In this document: in pieces, positions 1 through 12,794 of the stretch | Position numbering within the stretch: the first letter of the stretch is position 1 | Layout of the letters: every line of letters starts with the position of its first letter | NCBI GenBank assembly: GCA_036346375.1 | Contig: CM070504.1 | Coordinates: forward strand, 7,499,890 to 7,563,889 | Direction: 5' to 3' | Source of the DNA: Guadua angustifolia | Lineage: Eukaryota > Streptophyta > Magnoliopsida > Poales > Poaceae | Length of the DNA stretch: 64,000 nt | Notes under the pieces: model-generated | Database searches by the model: none | What the model saw: the letters and a program-made list of their open reading frames with translations, nothing else | Told to the model about the DNA's origin: nothing | Made by a program: the position numbers and the translations under genes

Positions 1-3000
1 CGCGTGGCACGGCCTCCCAGAATGGCGTGGTGAGAACGCGAACCCCACCACCTCGAATCGAGGATCTCGGTCTTGAAGTTTTGGGTCCTCAAAAGGTATG
101 AGGCGGGTCGACCTGCCCTGTGGGTAAACTTGATGGCCGGGATGGCGCGTGGAAGGCGCCTTGCTGATCGTGGGGTCGGCGGGGCGCCAGGCGTCAGCGT
201 CTCGACTTACTCGAGGATGTTGAGGCCCTTGCCGCCGTCTATGAGGACTTTGGTGAGCGTTCGATCCTCGATGGGGTTGACAGCAGTGGAATACCTACCG
301 AAGTCAAGGGCGGTGAAGGAGTGGTCCGCCGTCGAAGAGTGATCGGGGTTTCAAACAGCGAAGGTACTTTGGGACCACGAAGTCCCAGTGTGCACCTCTC
401 GGTGGCTGAAACCTGCCGGCGTTTGTCGGTATAGCTCTCTGGTCGCCATGCGAAGATCATAAGGCACCGTCGGGATTCCGGTGCCAGCGCCTTTGTCCTC
501 CGGACCTCGGCGTCGAGTCGTAGCTTCTTTCCTTTGCCCGTGATAGGCGTGGGGTTTAGGAAAAGCCTCGGGACTCGCCGATCCGGTATTTGTGCTGACA
601 GGTACGAAGTGGTTGAACGCAGGCTATCCATTAACTTTTCGAAGTGGTCGAATTGGGCTGCCGCGCTTCTTGCTTTTGTCGGGGCCTTTCGTGGCGCGGC
701 AAATGGTCCCTCATGAGCCTTCTTCCCCTCCGCCGCCGCCCGTCGGCGTGGTCGAGCGCGTCCGGCTTCGGGGCGGGTTCGCTTTAATCGCCGCTTTCTT
801 GAAGATGGCACCCTCGCCTCCTCGGGGGCGTGGTTGAAATAGCGATGTCGGCGAATCCTTAGTGGTCCTAGGCTTGAAAGCGGCCCGGTTTGTGGACGAG
901 GGCCTGCATGTTGCCGTATATGAAACGCCCCGACGTCGGCGTCGCCGATGTCGATGATTCGGTACATTCTTCAGGAAAGCGGCGGATGTAGTCCGGAGCG
1001 TCTCCCAGTGTCACTTGCAGCCTTCGAATCGGGAGTTCAGGCGCTTATGCGTGCTGAAGTAGCAGCAATGCTCTTCAAGTCGGCCCAAATCTGATAGTCC
1101 GTGTGCTGGTACTCGAGCGAGCTCGGCCGAATCCGCCAGAGATAGAGGAGAATCTTGAATGATGAAAGAGGTCACTAGAGGCCCTGACTTGACAGGCGAG
1201 CAGTAATCTTCTAACTTGAGCGCCAGGGGTTCGTCGCGCCCGTGTACTTAGCGATGTTGGTAGTGCAGATCATGGTAGGAAAATCCGCTGGCGGATCTCC
1301 GAATGAAAAGCACAGGGCACTGGGCCCTCGGGGTCGAACTTCGATTCTTGGCGGCAACCATTGTCAGCGACACAGCGAAACGGCTTGACGTCGGCCGCTC
1401 TTCTGTGTCGGGGAGTGTCATGGCGGTCGTAGTCTTGCAAAAGCGATGTGGCAAAGTGTAGGAAACTGGGGCACGCTCCGATTCTTGGCCAGCCTTCCGT
1501 CGTTATGCCGGTCTGGCATTGTGACGGCGAGACCCCAAAAGTAATGAAGCGTCGAGGGCGGTACATGCTGCGCAGCGGCGTGCTACAGATTCGAGGTCTT
1601 TGGTAGGTAGCCACAACCTCGGGCTCGTTAGGTTAAGGATGCAGCGGAAGCGGCTTGCTCCTTGCCATGTGAAAGTTTAGCTCGGAGAGGAAGCATGGGG
1701 CGCTAAGCAGCTCTCCGCCAGCTGTTCAGTGTACGGCAGCTTGCATCGTCGTCGCCTGCGCTGCGATGCTGGCTCGTGTTGACTTCGCCCTGGTGGTCAA
1801 CGCGTGCCTTCTAGCAATGCAGCCTTGTGATTCAGCTCGGTCAGTCCGTGAATTGTCGAGGTGTACCAGGATGATCCTACTGAGTCGAGTCTTGCGAACC
1901 ACCTCATTTGTCTTCTTGAAGCGCCGTGCGTGATCCTCGACTTAAGCGAAATCGCGGCCGGTGATCGTTTACAGAGCCACATTGCACTCATGAGTGTCAC
2001 GGCTCCTCGGTGACTCAGTGTCCGGGCACGGAGTCGCCATCGGTGGAAACCCTCCAAGATCTCATGGATGGAGGCAGGCGTGGCCGGTCATTGCCTCTGG
2101 CAGACGCCGAGGCGCAAAGCGCCGCCCTCAAAGCGCGCCCAGCGCCGAAGGCGGTGGCTGCGCCTGGCGGGCACCGGCCGGAGGCTGGTCGCGAGCCTCG
2201 TCCCGCGAAGGTCGCCGGGCGTGGATGGCGTGCGCGAGGCACCCCAGGGGCAGTCTGGGGCGTGGCGGAGACAGAGTTGAGCTCTCCCGCCATATTGGCG
2301 ATGAAGTCGAGGCAAAGCGGATTCGGCTCCGGCGGCGAGCGTTATGGTGTGACGAAGAATCCATCAAGGAAGGGAGTGGAAATCCGGAGACAATGGTGTG
2401 GCGCTGGCCCCTACCGCCAGCGGCAAGCTGTAGGTGTTTCGAGAACAAGCAAGTGAAATTTGTAAGTCTAGAGGGCGTAGCGTCTCCGCTCCTTGAATGG
2501 TTAGACCCCAAGAGAGAGAAAAAGGAGGTCCAGGGATATATCTTGGTTAATTTGAATGTCCTACTCCGGTTAAATGCGGTGGTGCGTGTTTGTATTGATC
2601 TTTGATGAACCCGTCGGATTACAAGCGAGGACTCTGTGACGCCTCGTACTGGGAGGTGGCGAAGACCGAGCGCGCGGAGGACTCGGAGCTTAGGGTGTGT
2701 GGGCGCTTCGATGCGTTCAGTCTGGCGCTCTGCTTGTATGTTTGTCCTAGTGTCGCGCGCCCCTGTTGGAGGGCTCGAACCTCCTTATATAGCCAAGTCG
2801 GTTACATAGGCGTGTAAAAGGAAAAAAAAATGATGGGGCTCCCTCGCCGGAGTCCGCCTTCCGCCTCGGCGTCTGGTCTCGGACTTGACCTCTGACGGAT
2901 AGTGGTTGGCCCTGCGTCGGGTTGGTGAGGCCGCTGAGCGAGAGCGCGGTCCGCTCCTCCGGGAAGCAGCGCACCTGCTCTCTGTGGCTGTCAGTCTTGG

Positions 3001-3347
3001 CAGCTCGGGTGTCGACCTTGGGGATTGCCTAGGAAGGCGCGGCCTCCCCTCCTGCTTGGTCATCTTGGCGCCGCATCATGGGGTAGGTGGCCGGTCCGCG
3101 CCGACTTCTGATGATTTGATGTTGGCTTGTTGACGAAGGGGGTTCGAGTTTGATTGAGGCTCTCGGTCCGTCCGACTCGTCGGTCGGGGGCATCTCGAAT
3201 GCCTTATGCCGTGGCAGTTCCGTGGGGAGTCCGCCTGGCTATTGGTTTGGTTGGACCGTCCTCATCGGCTTGGCCGAGGCCTTGGGCCCCTGGTTTTAGG
3301 ACTCAATGCCCATCGCTTTCCCCTGGGCATTGGGATACTGTGTGCCG
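1..3347 (-). mobile_element. Ty3/Gypsy-type LTR retrotransposon, 5' half, minus strand, decayed, cut by window edge
   Basis: Read on the minus strand, about 2429-3347 looks like a 5' LTR: it has a TATA-type promoter (tatataagg near 2790) and ends in ...CACCTACA. It is followed by a short leader and a gag-like frame opening with MAGELNSVSA at 2293. Farther in, a minus-strand frame (239-967) contains DHFEKLMDS, which resembles the segment before the zinc-knuckle-like region of grass Gypsy gag proteins, but it is broken by frameshifts and stops. No pol domain is reached before the window edge. The right border is set where sequence homologous to the neighbouring Gypsy LTR begins. Boundaries and primer-binding site are uncertain. 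The copy is certainly non-coding as it stands. Confidence 0.55.
2015..2293 (-). pseudogene. Gypsy gag-like N-terminal fragment
   Basis: This minus-strand frame starts at an ATG at 2293 (MAGELNSVSATPQTAPGVP) about 135 bp inside the putative 5' LTR, where a Gypsy gag start is expected. It is proline- and alanine-rich with no catalytic motif and ends after 92 codons. Gag-like residues reappear in other frames farther along (see 239-967), so the original reading frame has been lost through indels. The gag assignment is inferred from position and the later DHFEKLMDS motif. Confidence 0.4.
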
Positions 3348-3721
3348 GTAATCATGCGGTTATAGCCACGATTAATGCCGTAATGGTGCATTATTCGGCT
3401 GCGGTTATTTCAATTATCCTGTAAGCTATAAGAACTCCACCGATAGATCGGTAAGGAGAGAGGAGTTGAAAGCTAGACATAACACACGAACATACTCAAG
3501 CTTCCCTGTAAAGAGTTCGATTGCGATAGTGAAAACTACTGGACATAGGGTTATTATCTCCGTCATGAGAGGTCTGAACCAGTATAAACCTTGCGTTTAT
3601 TCCCCGAGCATCCTATGGTCTAAGAGCATTCTTCAGATTCAAACCCTTCACGGAAAAGGGGCCTGTTGATCCCCCATTCAACAAGTAAGCTCGGCGGAGA
3701 CCTATTTCTCAAATGTCGACA
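3348..3721 (+). repeat. Gypsy element 2, 3' part of the 5' LTR
   Basis: This segment matches the last ~370 bp of the LTR at 6643-7318, from tgcggtta(t/c)agccacg through the shared ending cattcaacaagtaa...gtcgaca. The first ~300 bp of the LTR are missing here and the neighbouring minus-strand Gypsy sequence begins instead. Either that element inserted into this LTR and the rest lies left of the window, or the LTR is truncated. Confidence 0.8.
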
Positions 3722-3740
3722 GGTGGCGCCGTCCGTGGAG
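3722..3740 (+). other. Primer-binding site of Gypsy element 2
   Basis: Immediately after the LTR end (gtcgaca) lies ggTGGCGCCGTCCGTGG, the primer-binding site type (TGGCGCCGTCTGTGG-like) common in grass Gypsy elements. It fixes plus-strand orientation for this element. Confidence 0.65.
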
Positions 3741-4445
3741 ATCATCTTTAGCAGATTCCTTTTATGAAGAATCCCTGAAGATGCCCAATTCTCAGGATAC
3801 TCAAGCCCTCTACGCCTTCAATAGCGCCGAGGATGATGAAATGTACTACGCCGATGAAGGCGTAGCCGATGTCGCTGACCTAGAGGGACACACCGAGCCC
3901 GGGAGTCTTTCCCCGGGAGCTATCCTTACCCAGCGGAGTCGATCGTGCAAATTCTCCTAAAATGGCTTGGCGACGTCCTCCGACCGAAGATTGGCAAGTC
4001 CTTCTGTGGCGACCTCCAGCTAGGGGGAATCATCTTCTTCTCGAGCATGTAGTTCGCTCGGGGGCTCCTTATCCTTTCCCCGAGCATGCATTTCGCTCTA
4101 GGGCTTCGCGCCTACTCCCCGAGCAAGCGCTTCATTCGGGGGAGTAGGGTCTTCTTCTTGACCCCGCCAGGGTAGGATCCTCCCGGGGATGTCTTTCCTC
4201 CAGGGCACCAGTGCCCGGCTCCAAAGCCTTAGGCTGTTGGCCTTCCTGGGGAGTTTGTTTCTTCAAGGCATGAGGCTACGTGACTTGCTGGTCGTGGGAA
4301 GCCTCGGCAATGACATCTTCGGCCATCACGAGGTCGGCGATTCTGGCAAGCTCTTTCTCCACTACATAGTCGAGGATTTTATCGGCCATTCCCCAAAATC
4401 CATAACACCGCTATGAGCTATCACGCCCACATCGATAGAGTGGGG

Positions 4446-6157
4446 TTAGCCTGGACTCACGAAGCAAAACAAAAGGCAGAGGGGGGAAGAAGAAACAGTG
4501 AAGTTACCTTTGTCGAGCTTTTCGCCTTCATCCTCGGTGTCCTCAGCATCTGCCACGGAGGTATTGCCCGTGGGAGCTTGGGCCCCGACCACGAGCTTGG
4601 CCATCTCCGCAGCAGCGTGACTGGCCCTCGCCATCAAGGGGTCGACCTCGTCTAGGTCGGCTGCCTCTAGAGTTTTCCCCGGGCGCTTTGGCGATGTGCC
4701 CGGTGACTTCCGGCACTTCAAGACGAAGGGCGCCGGGTTTTCCTCTTCTTCCTCGGACCCTCCCGTGGGAGAGGCCGAGGTTATCCACTTTAGCTTGTCC
4801 TGGAGGGCGACGATCTTCCACTCCAGCTCCTTGCGCGAGGAGCCCTCCGTCGTTGCCTTTGCCCGCTTCACCTTCTCCGCTAGGTGGTACAAGCGAGCCA
4901 TCAAGCTCGGGTTTTTATTGGTGTACTCCTTCAACCATAATTTCAACTCTCTTACCTCTATTATGTCGGCATATTCCAAATGCCGTCGGGGAGGACTCCT
5001 GCTCGAAGTTGCCTGCCACTTAGAGTACCGGGCAGCGGATGGCGGGGGTGGTGGCACTCGCTGCTTGTGTGTGTGCCTTCTTGGCTTTGGTGGCGGGAGC
5101 GAGCTTTCCTTGGTCGCGCGCCAGTGGCTTGAGCTTGGTCACTGCGACAACCAGGGCAACCTTCTCCTGAAAAAACAAAAAGGAACATGAGAAGTCAGAA
5201 ATACTCGGGATGTTTTTTCTCAGGCATGGTTCGCAAGTTGACTTACCGCCTTAGTCCGCTCAAACACATTGCTCGAAATTTATCACCCGTACTTGAGCTC
5301 CTTGTCTTTTGGGGTGCCGAATATTTCGACAACCCGCTTCTCGACCCAGGTTTTGCTCAGGGCTGCGATCCGACCAACACAAGCGTTAGTACGAGAAAGC
5401 TAATTCTAAAAAGCAGAAGTTGCTGATGCAGTTTCAGAAACTTACCCGAATCAGCATCCCAGGTGAAGTCTTGCCACCCTGAGATCTTCAAAAAGGGATG
5501 CTCCCTCCTCTTCAGTGGGGATACTCGGTTCCTGAGGAAGTCCCGAGCAACGTCCCGACCAGTGAGCCCTAAGTTGGTGAGCTCACTGATCATCATTAAC
5601 ACCCACTCTTCCTCGGCTTGCACGGGGGGACGCGTGGTCTCGATCTCTGGAGCTGCCATTCTGGTATAGCGGAGAGTGATTCCCTCCGCCTTCTTCAAAT
5701 AAAACCAAAAATCGGCCCAGCCCGACACCGAATCCTTGAGCGTGAAGCTCGGATACTCGTATGGTCAGTTGGACTAAAGGCAAAAATGGATGCAACAGGC
5801 GGGAGAGGTCCCACTAGTGCGGAACAAGGAATAAAAATGGAAGAAAAGGCTTGCTGTGGGCATAGTGCCCACGTATCCCTCGCAAAGATGCGAGAAGATC
5901 GCCAAAACAAGGATGGAATTAGGATTAAGATTGGAGATTTCACACTCACACTGGGCGAGTACGGATTCAAGGAACTCACTCTTGGGCATTCACAGCCCGT
6001 TGATGGAGTATAGCTCGCAGGAGACAATCTCTCCTTCCCGCGGTGCTGGAGCTTCCTCGCCAACGGGAGCGTGCCAAGAGTCCTCGTCCAGATAGCCAAG
6101 TTGAACAAGCATCTGAAGCCTCTCCTTACTGATCTTGCTTGCTCCAAACTTCGCCAT
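4446..6157 (-). pseudogene. Antisense ORF of Gypsy element: 'putative gypsy type transposon' (PF04195-like) protein, broken
   Basis: The frame starts at the ATG at 6157 (MAKFGASKISKERLQMLV) and is interrupted by a stop after ...LYSINGL (about 5990), then continues as MPKSEFLESVLAQCECEISN. Further stops and frame changes precede the best-conserved block, SGWADFWFYLKKAEGITLRY (about 5670-5730) and NLGLTGRDVARDFLRNRVSP (about 5500-5580). A consensus-like splice donor (G|GTAAGT) follows TWDADS near 5443. More blocks lie at 5260-5350 and 5040-5170, ending in a coiled-coil-like, Glu-rich tail (4446-5057). This order resembles the grass family annotated as 'putative gypsy type transposon domain'. 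Its function is unknown. It runs opposite to the carrier element, as do the extra antisense ORFs known in some Tat-lineage Gypsy elements. Confidence 0.6.
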
Positions 6158-6642
6158 GGATTCAGTGGAGAAGGATACAAGTACAAAGCAATATGAGACT
6201 TAAGAATTTCTAAGGGCTTAGGAGCACAATGCAGGTGAAGAGTTTCTCGCCGCCGCTATTGCCTTATTTAAGGAAATGGAGAAGCCGAATAGACACGACC
6301 GTCTAAAAACCGCTCCCGCTTGTTCGTGAACCGGCGCGTGGGAGCGCAGCTTTCGAAACCGTCTAATAAATGTGCGGTTCCCAAAAGATTGTCTGAATCG
6401 CTGTCGTGAGGCTTCACGGAGAAGGAACCGACGCAAACCATTGTTCTCCACTTGCCCGAGCTTCTCTTGGTCGGGAGACGAGATAATAGCTTGGCTCCTA
6501 TTGACTATGCTCATCCGTGAGCGGGACATGCTCGGATGCTGCAGTAGTGTTTCGCTACAAGATTCCAATCCCTCCTTTGAGTCTGTAGGCTCAAGGGGAA
6601 GGCCCCGCCAAGTAGTTTTCCACTTGAGCCTCGGGGGCTAGC

Positions 6643-7318
6643 TATTGGGGATTGGATAATTTCTGTAAGGACTATTATACCCCGTCAGCTAGTTTCGGCC
6701 GACCATGCATGCTCTTGGATGGTATCCCCAAGGAGGATCCTCGGATAGTCTGGCTGGCGGGTCCGACCCAACCATGTTCAAGCTCGTCCCCGAGCATACT
6801 CGCTTGGGAGTGCGCAGCAGTCGGTCAGAGCTTGGGGGAATTCCCGAGCATGATCAAAAGATCGTGTTCGGCCCGTAACATCTACATGGCAATAATTATG
6901 CCATGATCTAGAACCATTACGCCCACGATGGGAGCATGGCGGGAATTAAGGATGCGGTTACAGCCACGATTAATGTCATAACGACGCATTATTCGGTTGC
7001 AGTTATTTCAATTATCCTATAAGCTATAAGAACCCCATCGGTAGATCGGTAAGGGGAGAGGAGTTGAAAGCTAGACACAACACATGGACATACTCAAGCT
7101 TCCCTGTAAAGAGTTCGATTGCGATAGTGAAAACCACTGGACGTAGAGTTATTATCTCCGTCGTGAGAGGCCCAAACCAGTATAAACCTTGTGTTTATTC
7201 CCCGAGCATCCTATGGTCTAAGAGCATTTTTCAGACGCAAACCCTTCACGGAAAAGGGGCTTGTTGATCCCCATTCAACAAGTAAACTAGGCGGGGACCT
7301 GTTTCCCAAACGTCGACA
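6643..7318 (+). repeat. Gypsy element 2, 3' LTR
   Basis: The start TATTGGGGATTGG follows a polypurine tract (cctcggggg) and corresponds to TGTCGGGGATTGG of related LTRs at 47119 and 58189, with the terminal TG mutated to TA. It ends in gtcgaca at 7318. The downstream half matches 3348-3721 closely. Confidence 0.75.
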
Positions 7319-10300
7319 CAAATAATATAACTTATATGTTTGAGAATATATTAACGTATTTTGTAGACTATAATTCAACTGAAGGGATGTAATTGAAGTT
7401 AAAGCTTTGATGGGAAAAAATCATTGAGAATAATAAGTTGTTAGAGTTCTTAAAAACGTAGCAACTCTTTGTCTTGTATAGATCATATAGCTATATATCT
7501 TTGTTCTTTCTCTATTAGTAATTCTTTTTCAAAATATATGTAACACATGTACCTCTATTTAATCTCAAGTAATACGCTGATTATTTTACATGGTATTAGA
7601 GTATATTACTCACGTATACATTGATACATCATGGGTGACTTACTTTGAACATATCTTCCTCACATGCTGGTTGCCCCGTAGAACCATATGTTTTATATTT
7701 CTTATTGATCGCCCTACAACTTTTCTGCTTTAACTGCCAATAGCAAGCCTAATTTTGCAGTACTCTATCATATAACTATCTTCTATTTCTCTTCAATTAT
7801 TACTTAATATTGAACGTTACGACATCAATATGCAATGCATACATGTATAAGTATTGCTTATCCGTACAGGGGACACCCATCATGCTCTCACCAGTGATCT
7901 CAAACCTATTTCATAACGTATTACCATCTCTACTCTGAGATTTTTGCAACTTATTTTGATTCAAATTAATTCATGCACGTATATACACATGCAAGATATT
8001 GTATATGCTTGATTTACGCTTGTCCCATATTGGTTGCTTTTCTTATTCAATGTTTGCCAACTCAACGATGTTGCTTTCTCACTAACGCGACGACCTCCTA
8101 TTTTTTGATGCTAGCATATTTGTTTTAGTCATTATCTAACAATATGCATAATTTTTCAACCATCGTGTGTGATGTCATCTTCCTTAGCAATGATGGCATA
8201 TTTCTAGCTATCCAATGATCCTCGGTAACTCGTCTTTCATGCAAAGCTTCATCTTCTCTCTACCAGGGCCTCCCCATTATCAACCTTCTTTTATTACTGG
8301 CTTCTTTAATAATGCAAATAAATACCACTCGTCATCACGGATTTTGGCTCTTTCGGCTTTGGTTTTTCTTTTTTATTTTATTTTTATTCTAAATTTTAAT
8401 TATTTTTTTGTTGAATTCATACATAAATCCAATAGCTAATGTTTCTTTAATTTTTATGTTGGATTATATTTATTAGGATTTTATTTAAAAATTCATATGG
8501 AAATTACCATTTTTTGTTTGTTTGTATTTAAAATTATATTTGTGTGTTGTCGGATCATACATGACATAGATTTTTTTCTAATTTAGTTTTAGGTCAGAAT
8601 CGTATCCAAATCCAATTGGTATATTTTTATTTCATTGTTATTTTGCTTTAGAGTTCGTAGGGAAATTAAATTGCTAATTTTATTTTGTTTTTAATTCTAA
8701 ATTTTAGTTTTAGGTTGGTACTAATTTTCAATTTTTTATTTTTATTTTGGTGTTCGTACGGAATTCAAATTGTTACTTTTATTTTATTTTTGTGGGGCAT
8801 TTTGTTTTTATTATTATATTTGATATGGACTCTTTATTTTGATGTTCGTATGGATATCAAATTCTTATTTTTTATTTTTCATTTCAAATTTCAGTTTTTA
8901 TGTTAAAATTCATATATAAATCTAACTACTAATTTTTATTCTAAATTTCAGTTTTATTTTGATGTTCTTATGGAAATTAGATTACTAATTATCTTTTATT
9001 TTTGTATTCTAATTTTTTAAAATTTTTATTCTGAATTTCAATTTTATTTTGATGTTCGTATGGAAATTAGATTATTAATTTTCTTTTATTTTTGTTCCAA
9101 ATTTTTTATGATACTTGGACTCTTTCTTTTAATCATATGGAAATCAAATTTCTGATTTTATTTATTCTTATTACAAATTTCAGTTTTTTTGTGTTGTACA
9201 TGACACAAACACTTGTATTGTATATAACACAAACTCTTTTCTTTTAATCTAGACTGTTATAATCTGGACTCATCATGATCAACAATGTTGATCTTTCTTT
9301 GTTTCATCCGATTAATATGGAAATTTCTAACCTTGAGAGCGAACGTGGTGATGACTTCTTTTGCTTCTGCTTTAATATTACAATAGATAGATAGATACTT
9401 TTTCTATCCTAATCCGTTGCGTAGAAAATTGTTGCGCTATTATCACATTTTCAGAAGTGAATATGCCTTTTAGCTGCTACTAATCCTAGGATCGAACTAG
9501 ATAAGATAAATATATAGATAGATAGATGTAAGCGCTTTTCACATTGCACACCTTTCGCAATTCTGAAGGCCGCATCGCATGATTCTACCAGTGCAACTGT
9601 AGTTTCTCCGTCTCTTTCCTAGTCTCATGCATAATTGTTGGCGATATATATCTATATATACGTTCTTCATGCATGTGGACCTCCTCGAATAATTAATATC
9701 GTGTGCGTTCTATCCATTCCATCCGCGAGACCATGTGGCATAAGAAAGTATGCATGGTGCTAATCATTTGTCACCACTGTATTCAGATGTGATGCGAAGT
9801 GCGCCGAGATGTGTCCAGCTGTTTAGCATCCAGTTCGATCGTAGACATGAATTTCGTAAAGCCAAAAAAAACCCATCAAAACAAAGCTGATGAACAGGTG
9901 ATCATATATATATGTAGACGAACATTTTAATTACCATTCTGGGCTTCTGATTCTATCGTTTCTTTGCTTGTTTTTTTCCCTGCTGCTTCATGCGTGAATT
10001 GACGGGCAATTTGTTGCCAGCCACAGGGTGTGCACCTATATATAATGTTCTGTGGTCGCCGGCGACATGCTACGGGCAGTCCCCTTCATGGTTATGCTTA
10101 CAAGTCTGACAAACCTATAGGCTGCTTGTAAGGGAAAGCAGGCTTCAAAAGGTTTCTTCAGTGGCACTGGCGTACAAGTGCAAGGGATCCACGACGTCGC
10201 GGCTCGTGAGGTCAACTGAGTTGCGTCAGTGCTCAGAGAAGAGCTAGCTAGCTTACTTGGATGGCGACGAGTCGACAGTGATGCAGCAGGCAGCATGCGG

Positions 10301-12004
10301 TAAGTTGGGCGCGTGTAAAGCTAGTCGAAACAAGAGATAAAGATTGGTCTGGAATTAGCTTGAGTTCGTAGTTAAATGCATATGTACACATCAAGATACG
10401 CAAGGCAACATAGGCAGGAGAAGATCACTGATCAGAAGATTGCTACTACCATGTAGAGTAGAGTTATACCAATTAATTTCCAAGTAATCGATGCATTGAG
10501 CAGGAAAAAGAGAGACTACTATTTTCTTAAAAAGATTCGGTTACCTGGATTTAATTTATAAGAAGAAGCGAACTAGTACTATCTAAGAAAATCAAAGTAA
10601 TGCTAACTGACTGATCGAAAATATATAGAAGAGGTTGATACAATGATACTGTATGGGAATTCGCACTTTCTGGAAGATTCTCCGCCATGGGGACATAAAC
10701 CATTTAGGGGCATTCGATTAGATGAAAAAGCTTCGGATCATGCAGTATCTGAACTATTGAAGCACAGCATATATCTTTTTTTAAAATCACAACATATATC
10801 CTTGACATTACTACGTTTATCCATACTATTGATCCGTGCATATATATTTTTGGAGATTTTACAGGTAACTGCATCACTCTACGTACGTACGTTCTAACCC
10901 CTCAATATTTTGGAGATATCACAATGATCATTCATTCATCGAATGAGGTAGCAGAGCACTAAATGAATATTAATATTTGTGCAATTGTAAAAAAGAAAAA
11001 TATGAAAGCACCTCTCAAATGGATATTATAATTAAGATGCGTCTTTTTTATGAAACTCTAGACATAAATCTTTATCCTAAATGACTTATTAATCAGGAAA
11101 ATTTTAGATTGTACTATAAATTGATTAGAAAGCTTTGAAAATTACTTTGAACTGGATCAGAGTTACGTTTTAAAATTAAAAATCAAATGAAATTATCACA
11201 TCTTCATGAACTCTAGTATAATAGATCACAAAAACTTTCAAAATCATAGTTGCCTATGTATTTGAAGCACATCTAAATGTAGTATATGTATGGCATATGC
11301 ATATATTGATCAGAAAATAGGTTTGGGCACGGATTAGGGACATTATGGGAAGAGACTGATGTATTACCTGATCGTAGCCTTGATCTCATCTCAGATCCTA
11401 CAGTTTCTTCTGGTGTCCATTACTGCTAAAATGATGAAACATGTAAGATGCAGTAGATCAAATTACGCCATCAGCATTACTAGTTTTGGTGAAAATAATA
11501 TTAGTAGAGTCGTAGCGGACATACTTGTACTCTACAGAAACGAAAATCAACTAAGAATATTACAGTAACACACATCCAGACCATCATCTGTAAATCCATG
11601 GCTGCTTCGTCTCGGCCTCAAAACCCTACTCCTTTGCTTACGGAGCGAAAGATACTGAACATGTATAGACTGGAATCTTTCTTTGGCCTTTTTCGCCCTC
11701 GAAGATCTTGAAGCAACTTGCCTCTCTAGGGTTTCATCAAGCATGGTGTGCTGCCATGAGAAAATGAAGCTGCCAGATGATCTGATTGCGTATTTCCTGC
11801 GCAAGTAACTTACAAAGGATCATCAAGAACATATGCTTTCAGATCATGCTGGCAGCTTCATCTACTTATGGTGCACAATCGAAGCGAAGAGCACATCTAC
11901 CCTCATATGTGCCATTCTTGATAGAGAGGGGGAAATAGAGTGCTTATGAGCGAGTGAGGGGGGTAGGGAATGGGGGCATGCGTTGTTGGTGCGGGGCAAG
12001 TGAT
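7319..12004. other. AT-rich intergenic stretch
   Basis: I see no supported gene here. Short open frames (for example 10036-10296 minus and 11547-11804 minus) show no family motif or codon signal and are treated as chance. The stretch contains the degenerate tandem repeat at 8340-9200, short GATA runs near 9388 and 9509, and ACGT runs near 10880. Confidence 0.6.
8340..9200. repeat. Degenerate AT-rich tandem repeat (units of ~90-110 bp)
   Basis: The phrase ttttattttgatgttcgtat followed by ggaaatta(g/a)attactaattt and ttctaaatttcagtttta recurs many times with drift, most clearly at 8870-9100. Units are AT-rich and imperfect, consistent with an old tandem array. Confidence 0.6.
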
Positions 12005-12007
12005 TAG

Positions 12008-12284
12008 GAGTCTGTTTGAATAGCTGTTGTTTTTTTTTTTTGAAAAGCTGTTTTTTTAATTTTTTGGACTGAAAAGCGGTTGTAGCTTTTTATAAGAAAT
12101 CGTTTGACAAATAGCTAATTTTCTTCAGCAATAAGCTACAAAAACAGGTATAGCTCATCTTTTAGCTTTTGTTAGTTATATATAGCTTCTAACTTATGCC
12201 AAAAGCCACTTAAAAGCCCAGTTGTTTAGAGACTTACTGGTTTTTTAAAAGCTGAAACTGATTTAAAGCCCCTCAAACGGGACC
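12008..12284. mobile_element. MITE-like element with TAG flanks
   Basis: The ends are inverted and similar: GAGTCTGTTTGAATAGC on the left and, reverse-complemented, GGTCCCGTTTGAGGGGC on the right, flanked by TAG on both sides (12005-12007 and 12285-12287). The interior has repeated aaaagctg/cagctttt motifs. Its size (277 bp) and termini resemble Tourist or hAT-type MITEs. The superfamily is uncertain because TAG is not a classic TWA site. Confidence 0.45.
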
Positions 12285-12794
12285 TAGGGCTTTTTATGGA
12301 GCCCTTTTCCTTGCTAATGTTTGTTTGTACTATCTAAAAAAGCTGATGCTCAAGAATAATTCAAAGGAGAGTGGTCCCAAGGAAGAAGGAAAGTAGAATA
12401 TGGCATGCTCACCCACTATATCATGCAGGCCAGGGTTTTTCATTAACATATGGTGGGGCTTTCTAAAAGCTGCGCTCGAGGTCCTTTCATGCATGCATCT
12501 CCATACCTAAATTTAGAGCTGGTTCTAGCTAACTCTTTTAGTGTGAAATTAGCGTCTAGCCGAGGCATGTGTCGCTCTTTTGGCTATGATTGAGTACAGA
12601 GAACGATTGAGACTTATCTAAGGTCGAGATGTAAAATGTAACATGCTTTAATTATGTATTTTTTTTACTAATAGTTTGAGGTTGCCTTCGAAGGACACTC
12701 TTCTAATATAACATGTGTTATATTTGTCATCCATCTCCACCCTTCCCCTTTTCTCTTTCTTACTCATGTAATTCCCCCACCCTCCTTTCTTCCA

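Larger units (their letters stand above)
3348..7318 (+). mobile_element. Non-autonomous Gypsy-type (LARD-like) element with antisense ORF
   Basis: A partial 5' LTR (3348-3721), a primer-binding site, about 2.9 kb of internal DNA, a polypurine stretch (gagcctcgggggcta, 6626-6641) and a 3' LTR (6643-7318) form an element. No gag, protease, RT, RNase H or integrase motif is visible on the plus strand. The internal region instead carries a minus-strand gene relic (4446-6157) of the 'putative gypsy type transposon' family. Loss of gag/pol with retention of an antisense ORF suggests a non-autonomous derivative mobilised in trans. No 5' target duplication can be checked because the left LTR is incomplete. 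Confidence 0.7.

Noticed and set aside
10036..10296. 86-codon minus-strand frame as a possible small gene
   Set aside because: No start context, conserved motif or splice structure; composition is that of the local intergenic DNA.
11547..11804. Minus-strand frame with basic residues and an ACCCTAGA-type leader
   Set aside because: Could be an exon or UTR fragment, but no family signature and no partner exons were found.
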